From Vicinamibacterales bacterium (GTDB taxonomy: Bacteria > Acidobacteriota > Vicinamibacteria > Vicinamibacterales > Fen-181), in assembly GCA_036504215.1 (NCBI GenBank), contig DASXVO010000086.1, positions 62,001 through 126,000 on the forward strand: 64,000 bases of DNA, in the 5' to 3' direction. This document shows, one piece after another, positions 37,091 through 45,219 of the stretch. The notes under the pieces are model-generated. The model did no database searches and was not told the origin of the DNA. It saw only the letters and a list, made by a program, of their open reading frames with translations. Each line of letters begins with the position of its first letter. The first letter of the stretch is position 1. The position numbers and the translations under genes were made by a program.

Positions 37091-39004
37091 CTACCGCACG
37101 TAGCCCAGGCTCCGAAGCCGATCAAGCATTTCCTGGTCCAGGGGGGTTGCCGTCGACGGGCGTGGGCCGAGGGTGCGGTGGCCGTAGGTGTCGACGATGC
37201 GTAGCGGGATGCGGGCGGTAAAGGCCGAGTCGAGCAGGTCGAGCCGGGGGTGGCCGCTCAGTTCGCGGCTCGTCGGCAGTCCGAGGATGTACAACAGCGT
37301 GGGCCCGACGTCTGCCCCGGTGCCAACCACACGCGCGCCGGTCTGGACGCCGGATCCGCTCAGCGCCAGAACCCCGGACTCCCGCGACGCGGCGCGACCC
37401 GGATCGGCCACGAGCGCCACCAGAGAGCTCGACGGCAGACCGTCCACCAGCGGCGCCAGCAACTGATCGAGAAACTGGTAGTACCGCTCGAGCGCGTCCA
37501 CCCGGGACGCCATCGCGGAGGCCGGCAAACCGGCCCCGCCGCCGCCCAGCAACTCGTGCTGGGCGATATCCAGCCCCGGCAAATACAGCGCACAGAGGTC
37601 GGCAGTCGACGTGAAGACACGCGACGCAAGCGCGACCTGCACGGCGTCCTGCTCCGCCGCTCGCCGCAGCACCGCCGCCTCGGCACCACCGCCGGCCGGG
37701 AACCCATGGAGTACACTGCGCCGGACCGAGTCGCGCATCTCCGGCCACGCCTCGCGAAGTGGCCGATAGAGGCCGGCCGGCCCCAGTTCTCCGTCCAGAT
37801 CCCCGCCCCGATCGAGCCGCAGCGTCGCCCTATCGCTCAGTACGATCCCGGGAGCCGCAGGGACCGGCCAGGTGGCCCACCAGTTCACGACCACGGTGCG
37901 CAGGCGGTTCTCGGCGGCCACCTCCCAGAACGTCTTCGAGCGGCGCTGCAACCCCGTCGTCAACGCGGGCCGCGTCAGACGCACCAGGTCGGTGGCCATC
38001 CCAATCGACGCGGCGAGCCCGGACTCGCCCGCCGGCACGGTCCCTTCGATTCCCGCCACGCGCCGTGTCTCGATCCCGCTCACGCCGTGCACGTCGGCCG
38101 GCTGTCCCGTCGCCAGCGATGTCCAGGTGCGTGCCGGATCCGGCGCTTCCGACGCGGGCATCTGCATCCGGGCGCCCGCGAGCAGCCGGGCCAACCGCGG
38201 CGTGCGTCCCGTCGACTGGAGTCGCTCGAGGAAACGAAGATCGAGACCGTCGATGGCCACGACGGTCAGGTGGATTCCCGTTGGTATCACCGCAATCGCC
38301 GGGGCCGCCGTACCCGGCGTGCGCTCCTCGCCGCGAGTGGCCACGAACAGAAGCAGGGACGCCACCGCAAATGCCATCACGCCGAGCACCAGCGTCACCA
38401 CCCAGGAACGTGGCTCGAGCCGGTGCGGCGGCAGCGGTGTCGCTGCACCCTGCGCCGCCAGCGCGAGCGTCGTCATCCTCACGGCGTGACCGAGCAGGAG
38501 ACTGATCGCCGAGGCGGCCGCAAGTGCGGGGATCGTCCATGCGCCACTGCGCCATACGGTCCCGGCCGGGTTGACCGTCCGCCACCACAGCACCAGATAA
38601 ACGAGGCATGCCGCAGCGACGCCCGCGCCGGCCATTCGCGCGAGCGATGACGCGCGGGTGTTGAGGCGGGAGTGGACACCGGCGCCCAGCAGGCTCGTCG
38701 CGACGAAGGCGATGCCGGCCACGCCGGCGCCGAACAGGACGCCGAGATAGACGGCGAGCACGACCGTGTCGCGTGCGCCGGTGGCCAGGCCTGGAAGGCG
38801 GACACCCAAGGCGATCGCCGCGGAGGGGCCGAGCAGTATTCCGGCGAGCAGACCGATGCGCACGCTCGATCGCCAGGCCGCGCTCAGCACGCCGCGACTG
38901 CCGCGAACGGGGCCCAGGACGAACCGGTCCATGCCGGCATCGAGGTACCCCAGTTCGCGAAGTCGCACGCGCAGTTCGTCAACCGACGGCTTGGTCTCCG
39001 ACAT
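37091..39004 (-). CDS. Membrane-anchored alkaline-phosphatase-superfamily protein, degenerate metal site
   Basis: 637 residues behind AGGAG. Five or six N-terminal hydrophobic segments occupy ~45-230. The soluble domain resembles type I phosphodiesterases: TVVAIDGLDLRFLERL gives the first Asp, PARTWTSLATGQPADVHG the Thr nucleophile, and LDIAQHE the D-x3-H pair. The expected SDHG metal motif reads VALVADPGR, so the His is replaced by Pro, and no clear C-terminal His ligand is seen. It may work with a single metal or be non-catalytic. It begins nine bases after the prenyl-synthase stop and closes the long dsr-containing run. Confidence 0.75.
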   Translation of the reverse strand: MSETKPSVDELRVRLRELGYLDAGMDRFVLGPVRGSRGVLSAAWRSSVRIGLLAGILLGPSAAIALGVRLPGLATGARDTVVLAVYLGVLFGAGVAGIAFVATSLLGAGVHSRLNTRASSLARMAGAGVAAACLVYLVLWWRTVNPAGTVWRSGAWTIPALAAASAISLLLGHAVRMTTLALAAQGAATPLPPHRLEPRSWVVTLVLGVMAFAVASLLLFVATRGEERTPGTAAPAIAVIPTGIHLTVVAIDGLDLRFLERLQSTGRTPRLARLLAGARMQMPASEAPDPARTWTSLATGQPADVHGVSGIETRRVAGIEGTVPAGESGLAASIGMATDLVRLTRPALTTGLQRRSKTFWEVAAENRLRTVVVNWWATWPVPAAPGIVLSDRATLRLDRGGDLDGELGPAGLYRPLREAWPEMRDSVRRSVLHGFPAGGGAEAAVLRRAAEQDAVQVALASRVFTSTADLCALYLPGLDIAQHELLGGGGAGLPASAMASRVDALERYYQFLDQLLAPLVDGLPSSSLVALVADPGRAASRESGVLALSGSGVQTGARVVGTGADVGPTLLYILGLPTSRELSGHPRLDLLDSAFTARIPLRIVDTYGHRTLGPRPSTATPLDQEMLDRLRSLGYVR

Positions 39005-39013
39005 GGAACGCTC

Positions 39014-39880
39014 CTAGACGTTGCGCTGCGCCACGAACTGCGCCAGGTCGCGCAATCGATCGGCGCGTGGCCCGAACTGGCCGAGCGCCGTCGTGGCCGT
39101 CTGACACAACTCGCGAGCCAGCTCGCGCGCTCCCTCGACACCACTGAACGAGACGAACGTCGTCTTGCGCGCGTCAGCCAGGCGCGGCTTCCCCGTTTCC
39201 GCCGGATCGCCCTCGACGTCGAGCAGGTCGTCGATGATCTGGAATGCGAGACCGAGGTTCTTGGCATACGCCGCGAGCGCCGCGATCTGGCTCTCGCGGG
39301 CGCCCGCCGTCAGCGCGCCGGCCGTGGCCGCCGCCACGAAGAGCGCGCCCGTCTTCAAGCGATGAATCAGTTCCAGCGCCTCGAACGACAGCACCGAATC
39401 GGTGGCGAGCAGGTCTTCGACTTCCCCGCCGATCAGCCCATCGGATCCGACCGACGCCGCCATGAGCGCTGTCAGCTGCCGCGCCAGCGGAGGCTCGTAC
39501 GCCCGGGCGATCGTGGCGAACGCGATGTTGAAGAGGTTGAACGCCGCCATCAGCGCCATCGCCTCGCCGTGTGCCACGTGGTTCGACGGCCGGCCCCGAC
39601 GAAGATCCGCGTTGTCGAGGGCAGGCAGGTCGTCGAGAATCAACGACGAGGCGTGCACCAACTCGATGGCCGCGGCCGCCGGCAGCGCACGATCCGCGGA
39701 CCCGGCCACCTCGGCGGCCAGCAGCGTGAGCACGGCCCGCACGCGTTTGGACGGCGCAAACAGCGTGTACCGCATCGCCCGGTGCAGCACCTGCGGCCGA
39801 TCGGTCTCGGGCGGCGTCACGCGATTGAGTTCACGCTCGATAGAGGCGATGTGCTCGGCGATGAAGGGCGGGAGCTTCAT
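39014..39880 (-). CDS. Polyprenyl (farnesyl/geranylgeranyl-type) diphosphate synthase, divergent
   Basis: 288 residues. Both Asp-rich motifs of trans-prenyltransferases are present: LILDDLPALDNADLRRGRP (DDxxxxD) and FQIIDDLLDVEGDPAETGK (DDxxD). Other normally invariant residues differ: the IPP-binding GGKRLRP region reads APSKRVRAVL, PTxH reads PSNH, and GGQ reads GGEVEDL. The length fits short-chain synthases, and the product would be a C15-C20 isoprenoid. It lies 82 bases after cysG at the end of the dsr run, which may reflect quinone or heme-side-chain supply for the membrane complex, or simple chance. Confidence 0.8.
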   Translation of the reverse strand: MKLPPFIAEHIASIERELNRVTPPETDRPQVLHRAMRYTLFAPSKRVRAVLTLLAAEVAGSADRALPAAAAIELVHASSLILDDLPALDNADLRRGRPSNHVAHGEAMALMAAFNLFNIAFATIARAYEPPLARQLTALMAASVGSDGLIGGEVEDLLATDSVLSFEALELIHRLKTGALFVAAATAGALTAGARESQIAALAAYAKNLGLAFQIIDDLLDVEGDPAETGKPRLADARKTTFVSFSGVEGARELARELCQTATTALGQFGPRADRLRDLAQFVAQRNV

Positions 39881-39962
39881 GGTTCAATCGGCAACCACCC
39901 CATCTTACATTGGAAGAAGGGCGGCGTATGTCGGAGGATGGGCGCGTCATCCCGCCGATTCG

Positions 39963-41363
39963 CTATCCGTCCATCGGCCGGTCTGGCGGCGTCGGGGCGA
40001 CGAACCAATCCAGCTTCTCGCGCAGGCTGACGACCCCGCCGACAACGATGATCGCCGGCGGCGCGAGCCCGGCACGGCCGGCCTGGTCCGCAATGCTGGC
40101 CAACGGGGCGACGACCGTTCGCTGCGCCGCCGTCGTCCCGTTCTCGATGACTGCCACCGGGCACTGCGGATCGCGACCGTGGTCGAGCAGCTCCTTCGCG
40201 ATGGCCGCCAGATTGTGCAGGCCCATGAAGATGACGAGTGAGGCCGACGATTTCGCGTGACGCGCCCAGTCCACGGGCACCGGGGCGGTGCCGCATGCAT
40301 GCCCGGTCACGAAGACCAGTTCAGACGTGAAGTCCCGGTGTGTGAGCGGAATGCCGGCGTAGGCGGGCACCGCCACGCCCGCGCTCACGCCCGGCACGAC
40401 CTCGTACGCGATGCCGGCCTGCCGAAGCGCCTCGGCCTCCTCGCCGCCGCGTCCGAAGATGAACGGATCGCCGCCCTTGAGCCGGACCACCGTTCGTCCC
40501 GCCTGCGCCTGTTCGATGAGGAGGCTGTTGATCTCGGACTGCGGTCGCGTGTGGTGCCTGTCTCGCTTGCCCACGTAGATCCGGCTGGCACCAGGCTTGG
40601 ATAGATCGAGCAACGACGGATCCACCAACGCGTCGTAGACGATTGTGTCGGCAGCCTGGAGAAGACGACGGCCCTTGACCGTCAGCAGCTCGGGATCGCC
40701 GGGACCGGCGCCGACGAGAAAGACCTTTCCGTTCGACGACCTCGCGGGGGCCGGTTCACGCCTCGCGCGCGCGCCACCAAGTTCCGTGAGAATCGCGTCC
40801 ATCTGCGCCCGCTCCTCGGACGGCGAGCGCCCTTCGGCCTTGCAGCGGTCGCGCAGTTCACCGAGCCGCGCCGCCGCGTCCGCGTAGGCCGGTCCGAACC
40901 GCGCCTCGATCTCTTCCCGGATGTAGCGCGCGAGTGCCGGGCTGCGTCCGTTGGTGGAGATGGCGATGGTCAGATCGCCGCGACGGACAACGGCCGGGCT
41001 GATGAAGTCGCAGAGTTCAGGGTCGTCCACCGCGTTGAACCAGATACCCAGCTCGCGCGCTTCGGCTTGCACGGCACGATTCACCTGGGGATCCGACGCG
41101 GTCGCGTAGGCAAGACGGGCGCCGTGCAGGTCTCCGTTCCGGTAGCCGCGGCGCTCGAGCGTCAACTGCCCTGCGGCGCTCCATCGGTCGACGCGGTCCG
41201 TCACCTCCGGGCTCACGACGGTTACGCGGGCGCCCGCGCCGATCAACGACTCGACCTTGCGTTCCGCGATCGTGCCGCCGCCGATGACCACGACCGGCTG
41301 GCCGCTCAGATCGATGAAGATCGGATGGACCCACGTGGTTCGCCGTTCAGCCCCGACAGTCAT
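39963..41363 (-). CDS. cysG: Siroheme synthase (precorrin-2 dehydrogenase/ferrochelatase fused to uroporphyrinogen-III methyltransferase)
   Basis: 466 residues. N-terminal half: HPIFIDLSGQPVVVIGGGTI is the NAD-binding start of the CysG-A module, with NAVDDPELCDFISPAVVRRG and TNGRSPALARYIREEIE. C-terminal half: VFLVGAGPGDPELLTVKG, VRLKGGDPFIFGRGGEEAEAL and VPGVSAGVAVPAYAGIPLTHR are SUMT signatures. It makes siroheme from uroporphyrinogen III. Position right behind dsrN shows it supplies the DsrAB cofactor. It lies 30 bases downstream of dsrN. Confidence 0.95.
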   Translation of the reverse strand: MTVGAERRTTWVHPIFIDLSGQPVVVIGGGTIAERKVESLIGAGARVTVVSPEVTDRVDRWSAAGQLTLERRGYRNGDLHGARLAYATASDPQVNRAVQAEARELGIWFNAVDDPELCDFISPAVVRRGDLTIAISTNGRSPALARYIREEIEARFGPAYADAAARLGELRDRCKAEGRSPSEERAQMDAILTELGGARARREPAPARSSNGKVFLVGAGPGDPELLTVKGRRLLQAADTIVYDALVDPSLLDLSKPGASRIYVGKRDRHHTRPQSEINSLLIEQAQAGRTVVRLKGGDPFIFGRGGEEAEALRQAGIAYEVVPGVSAGVAVPAYAGIPLTHRDFTSELVFVTGHACGTAPVPVDWARHAKSSASLVIFMGLHNLAAIAKELLDHGRDPQCPVAVIENGTTAAQRTVVAPLASIADQAGRAGLAPPAIIVVGGVVSLREKLDWFVAPTPPDRPMDG

Positions 41364-41393
41364 TTCACCATCCCGATTCCGCCCCGCACCGCC

Positions 41394-42848
41394 TCATCGA
41401 CCGGCCGCCTTCGTCGCGGCGGCCACCAGCCCGTCCGCCCATGCTGGCGCGCCGAGTGCGTGCAGATGCGTGTAGCTCGCCCACACGTTGCCAACCACGA
41501 TCCCGTCCCGGCCTCCACCGCAGCCCGTGCCGCGCTCGATCGCGCAGGCCGTAGGAAGGTCGCCTGGAACGCGGTCTCCGGCGCCGACGATGCGCGAGTA
41601 GTGGAACTCGTGCCCTCTCAGTTCCTGGCCGCCTCCGAAGAACGGGTTGTCGCGGTCCACGCGAAGCCTGACGTACCCGTGGCCCTGCGGGCGGGAACCG
41701 ACTTCCACGTCGATCGGCAGCACGTCCGCCATGTCGTGACGGCGGCCCTGCCAGATGACGCTCCGGGCCAGGAGCATCAACCCGCCGCACTCCGCGTAGA
41801 TTGGCAGCCCGGCTTTCGCGCCGGCCCGGATCGACGTTCTGAGCGACACGTTGGCGGAGAGGGCGTTCGCATGCGTCTCCGGGAAGCCGCCGCCGATGTA
41901 CAGCGCATCGAGGTGACCAGGCAACGGCTCGCCCGACAGCGACGAGATGGGGACGAGCGTCGCGCCGCGCGCCGCCAGGGCCTCGAGATTTTCGGGATAG
42001 TAGAAGCTGAACGCGGAATCGCAGACGTACCCGATCGTCGGACCGGCACCGACGTCGCGGAACGCGTTCTTCCTGGACGAGTCGTTCGCGCGCCACATCG
42101 CCTGCGGAGGGCATTCCGCTGGTCCGGCTGCGCGGGCTGCCTCAATCAGCGCGCCCACGTTCACGTGTTGTCGGACCGCGTCGAGAGCGACGCGGCCGGC
42201 CTCCTCGATGGCTGGGTGCTCGGCTGGAGTGATGAGCCCCAAGTGCCGCCCCGGTAACCGCGCATCGTCCAGCCGGGGAATCGCACCCAGCACGGGAATG
42301 CCGCACTCGCGCTCGATCGCCTGCCGTACAACCGATTCGTGGCGCTCGCCCGCCACCTGGTTCAGGATGACGCCCGCCAGCGCGAGATCCGGGTCGAGCG
42401 CCTGGCAGCCGCGCACGCACGCGGCCGCGGTCCGCGTCATCTTCCGGACATTCAGGACGAGCACGACAGGCGCGGCGAGCGCTTTCGCCAGCACGGCGGT
42501 ACTGTCCGTGCCAGCGACGTCGGCCCCGTCGAACAGGCCCCGGTTGCCTTCGATGAGGTTCAGCGCCTCGTCGCGCGCTGCAGAGGCGGACCGTCCGTCG
42601 AGCGCGTGGCGGAAGAACGACGCGACCGCGCCCGCCGTCCCCATCAGGAACGTGTCGAGATTGCGAACCACGTCGTCGGACGCCCATCGCAACCAGGCGG
42701 CGTCGATGTAATCCGGTCCCTTCTTGAAGGCGCGAACACGGCAACCGGCTGCCCGCGCAGCCAGTGCCACGCCAATCGACACGAAGGTCTTGCCGGCATC
42801 CCCAGAGAGGCCCGCAATCACGAGACGGGGAAAGGCTTCGCCGTTCAT
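41394..42848 (-). CDS. dsrN: Siroheme amidase DsrN (cobyrinate a,c-diamide synthase family)
   Basis: 484 residues. The start at 42848 is chosen because it forms an ATGA overlap with the dsrP stop. The N-terminal dethiobiotin-synthetase-like ATPase has the P-loop VIAGLSGDAGKTFVSIGVAL and Mg site KKGPDYIDAAWL, VEGNRGLFDGAD-type sequence follows (IEGNRGLFDGADVAG), and the glutaminase half has YAECGGLMLLA with the catalytic Cys and HGYVRLRVDRDNPFF with GHEFHYSRI. The family amidates corrin carboxylates; in dsr operons the homologue DsrN is understood to amidate siroheme for DsrAB. The location between dsrP and cysG decides for DsrN over CobB, although a cobalamin role is possible. Confidence 0.85.
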   Translation of the reverse strand: MNGEAFPRLVIAGLSGDAGKTFVSIGVALAARAAGCRVRAFKKGPDYIDAAWLRWASDDVVRNLDTFLMGTAGAVASFFRHALDGRSASAARDEALNLIEGNRGLFDGADVAGTDSTAVLAKALAAPVVLVLNVRKMTRTAAACVRGCQALDPDLALAGVILNQVAGERHESVVRQAIERECGIPVLGAIPRLDDARLPGRHLGLITPAEHPAIEEAGRVALDAVRQHVNVGALIEAARAAGPAECPPQAMWRANDSSRKNAFRDVGAGPTIGYVCDSAFSFYYPENLEALAARGATLVPISSLSGEPLPGHLDALYIGGGFPETHANALSANVSLRTSIRAGAKAGLPIYAECGGLMLLARSVIWQGRRHDMADVLPIDVEVGSRPQGHGYVRLRVDRDNPFFGGGQELRGHEFHYSRIVGAGDRVPGDLPTACAIERGTGCGGGRDGIVVGNVWASYTHLHALGAPAWADGLVAAATKAAGR

Positions 42849-44038
42849 GATCTGCCCGGGCACTCCTCGCTCCTGGCCCCCGACTCCTGGCTCCTGACTC
42901 CCGAGGTAATCCTCAAGAACGCCGTCACCATCAATGCGCCGAGCGCCCAGATGCCGATGGTAATCGTCAGTTCAGGGAACGTTGGCGAGTAGTCGAACAC
43001 GGCTCCAAGCGCCGAAGGCACGAGGCCGCCGACGATCAGGCCGAGCCCCTTGTCGATCCACAGACCGACAAACGTCGCCAGGCACGCGACAACCAGCGTC
43101 CCCTCCCTGGCCCGCGTTCGCGGCGCCAGCAGCAGCCCGAGCGCGAGCGCCAAGAGCCCGGCGGAGCTCCACATCCAGGGCACCAGGGCGGCGTGGCCCG
43201 CGAGGCCCGCATAGAGATACCGGAAGTGCGCCACGTGCTCCGGAACCTGGCTGTAGAAGACCGTGAACACCTCGACCAGGACGAGGAATACGTGAACGGT
43301 CACCGCGTACGCGACAAGCACGGCCAGTTTCTGGAGCGCCTCCCGGCCGACATCGACGAGCCTCAGTCGACGGGCCACGAGGCACAACAGGATCAGCAGC
43401 GCCGGACCGGCTGCGAACGCCGATGCGAGGAAACGCGGCGCGAGGATGGCGGTCAGCCAGAATGACCGTCCGGGCAGGCCGCTGTAGAGGAACGCGGTGA
43501 CGGTATGGATGCTGATCGCCCAGGGGATCGACACGATGATCACGGGCCGGATCCACCGAGGTGGTGCGATGTCGTTCCTCTCGGCTTCGAGCGTCACGCG
43601 GGTGATCAGCACATTGAGCAGCAGATAGCCGGCCAGCGCCGCCATGTCCCAGAACATCATCGATCCGGGCGTGGGATGGAGCAGCACGTTGAGCACGCGC
43701 GAGGGCCGCCCCATGTCGACCACGATGAACAGGACGCACATCGTCACGGCCGCTATGGCGAGGAACTCGCCGAGAATCGTGACGCGGCCGAACACACGGA
43801 AGTCGTGAAGGTAGTAGGGCAGCACGACCATGACGGCAGACGCAGCCACGCCCACGAGGAACGTGAACTGGGCGATGTAGAGGCCCCAGACGATGTCGCG
43901 GCTCAGCCCGGTGATGCCCAGGCCGGCCTGCAGCTGCAGCCAGTAGCACCACGCGCCCACGCACACGACGGCCAGCAGCGCGCCGGTCCACGCCCAGTAT
44001 CCTCGTCCGCCGCGCAGCGCTTTCTCGAGCATGAACAT
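42845..44038 (-). CDS. dsrP: DsrP, NrfD-type quinone-interacting membrane subunit
   Basis: 397 residues, AGGA site upstream. About ten hydrophobic helices (for example YWAWTGALLAVVCVGAWCYW, TILGEFLAIAAVTMCVLFIV, WIRPVIIVSIPWAISIHTVT) match the NrfD/PsrC family. DsrP anchors the DsrMKJOP complex and exchanges electrons with the quinone pool together with DsrO and DsrJ. The C-terminal RSQESGARSEECPGRS is an added low-complexity tail encoded by a repeat. It follows dsrO after 66 bases and overlaps dsrN by ATGA. Confidence 0.93.
   Translation of the reverse strand: MFMLEKALRGGRGYWAWTGALLAVVCVGAWCYWLQLQAGLGITGLSRDIVWGLYIAQFTFLVGVAASAVMVVLPYYLHDFRVFGRVTILGEFLAIAAVTMCVLFIVVDMGRPSRVLNVLLHPTPGSMMFWDMAALAGYLLLNVLITRVTLEAERNDIAPPRWIRPVIIVSIPWAISIHTVTAFLYSGLPGRSFWLTAILAPRFLASAFAAGPALLILLCLVARRLRLVDVGREALQKLAVLVAYAVTVHVFLVLVEVFTVFYSQVPEHVAHFRYLYAGLAGHAALVPWMWSSAGLLALALGLLLAPRTRAREGTLVVACLATFVGLWIDKGLGLIVGGLVPSALGAVFDYSPTFPELTITIGIWALGALMVTAFLRITSGVRSQESGARSEECPGRS
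42862..42905. repeat. Tandem CTCCTGGC-like words at the end of dsrP
   Basis: ACTCCTCGCTCCTGGCCCCC is followed by ACTCCTGGCTCCTGACTCCC. These near-repeats are translated as the polar tail RSQESGARSEE of DsrP, which looks like extra sequence added after the last membrane helix. Confidence 0.55.
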
Positions 44039-44104
44039 CGATAATCCTGGCTTGCGGCGTCCGGCCTGCGGTCATCGCCACGCCGCCTCGAGCCCAGGCC
44101 AGCC

Positions 44105-44842
44105 CTAGATGAGGTAGTACACCTGCGGCCTGGTCCCCAACTCCGGTTTGCGGCGCATCGTGTAGCGTGAACCTGTCAATTGTCGAATCGGCGACGCCGG
44201 ATCACGGAGGTCGCCGAAAACGATCGCCCGTTCGGGGCAGGCCTCGACGCACAACGGCTGTTCGCCGCGCGCCAGCCTCTCGTCGCAGAACGTGCACTTC
44301 TCGACGACGCCCTTGGTCCGCGTGGGATACCCGGGGTCCAGCGTGGTGACGTGCGGGCGCGGGTCGACCCAGTTGAAGGAGCGTGAGCCATACGGACACG
44401 CCGCCATACAGTAGCGGCAGCCGATACACCGATGCTCGTCCATCATCACCACGCCGTCCTCACGTTTCCACGTCGCCCTGGTCGGGCAGACGCGAACGCA
44501 GGGAGGGTTCTCACAATGGTTGCAGAGCACGAGCACGGGGCGTCCACCTAGCGGCGCCATGCCCTCCCCACCATCCTCGCTGGCGAAGGCGTCCTCGGCC
44601 CGCTCCTTCCAGATCCACTTCACCTCGTGCTCGCGGTCCGGGATCGGCGGTACATTGTGCGCCCGATGACACGCGTCGATGCAGGCACGGCAACCGTCCT
44701 TTTGCAGACATTTGCCCGGATCGATGGCCATCGCCAATCGACGCCCGCCCGTACCAGCGGTTGCGCAGCCCATGATGGTGCCGGCCGCCGCCCCGAGGGT
44801 CGAGAGACTTGCCAGACGGAGGAAGCATCGGCGCGTGGTCAT
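44105..44842 (-). CDS. dsrO: DsrO, periplasmic four-cluster ferredoxin with Tat signal
   Basis: 245 residues. The start overlaps the dsrJ stop as ATGA. TTRRCFLRLASLSTLGAAAG is a twin-arginine signal. Cys groups follow for four [4Fe-4S] clusters: CLQKDGCRACIDACH, CNHCENPPCVRVCP, CIGCRYCMAACPYG and CTFCDERLARGEQPLCVEACP. DsrO passes electrons between DsrJ and DsrP on the outer face of the membrane. Size and motif spacing match known DsrO. Confidence 0.95.
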   Translation of the reverse strand: MTTRRCFLRLASLSTLGAAAGTIMGCATAGTGGRRLAMAIDPGKCLQKDGCRACIDACHRAHNVPPIPDREHEVKWIWKERAEDAFASEDGGEGMAPLGGRPVLVLCNHCENPPCVRVCPTRATWKREDGVVMMDEHRCIGCRYCMAACPYGSRSFNWVDPRPHVTTLDPGYPTRTKGVVEKCTFCDERLARGEQPLCVEACPERAIVFGDLRDPASPIRQLTGSRYTMRRKPELGTRPQVYYLI

Positions 44843-45219
44843 CGTGATTCCTTGCCGGCCACGTGGCACTCCCAGCACGCGGGTTTCACGCTGACGTACG
44901 CGTGGCAGCGGTCGCAGAAACCGGCCTTCTGGTGACAGCCCAGGCACGTGCCGGTCAGGCTCATCCGAAACTGCCGACCATCGTTCGTCGTCATCATCCG
45001 GACACCCGTACGCACGACCGAGTCGCGCCAGTCGGCCAGCAACCGCATGTGCGTGCGTCGCATGACGTCGGTCGGCGCCACGCACTTCGTCTCGCCCACG
45101 GGACGAACCAGAACGGGCCCGTCTGACACCGGATGGCTGGCCCGCGCGCTCCAGGCGGGCCAGGTGACCGCCGCCAGGAACCCCACGAGGCCGGCGAGAA
45201 TCAGCGCCCGCTCACGCAC
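44839..45219 (-). CDS. dsrJ: DsrJ, triheme cytochrome c
   Basis: 126 residues. An N-terminal helix (ALILAGLVGFLAAVTWPAW) is a signal or membrane anchor. Three heme-c sites are visible near the C-terminus: CLGCH, CDRCH and CWECH, the hallmark of DsrJ. ETKCVAPTDVMRRTHMRLLA holds the conserved Cys thought to be an unusual heme ligand. The gene overlaps dsrK by eight bases and dsrO by four. Confidence 0.95.
   Translation of the reverse strand: MRERALILAGLVGFLAAVTWPAWSARASHPVSDGPVLVRPVGETKCVAPTDVMRRTHMRLLADWRDSVVRTGVRMMTTNDGRQFRMSLTGTCLGCHQKAGFCDRCHAYVSVKPACWECHVAGKESR

Noticed and set aside
41394-42848. Considered as a cobalamin-biosynthesis CobB gene
   Set aside because: No other cobalamin genes are near; the ATGA overlap with dsrP and position before cysG fit the siroheme amidase DsrN better, though the fold alone does not separate them.
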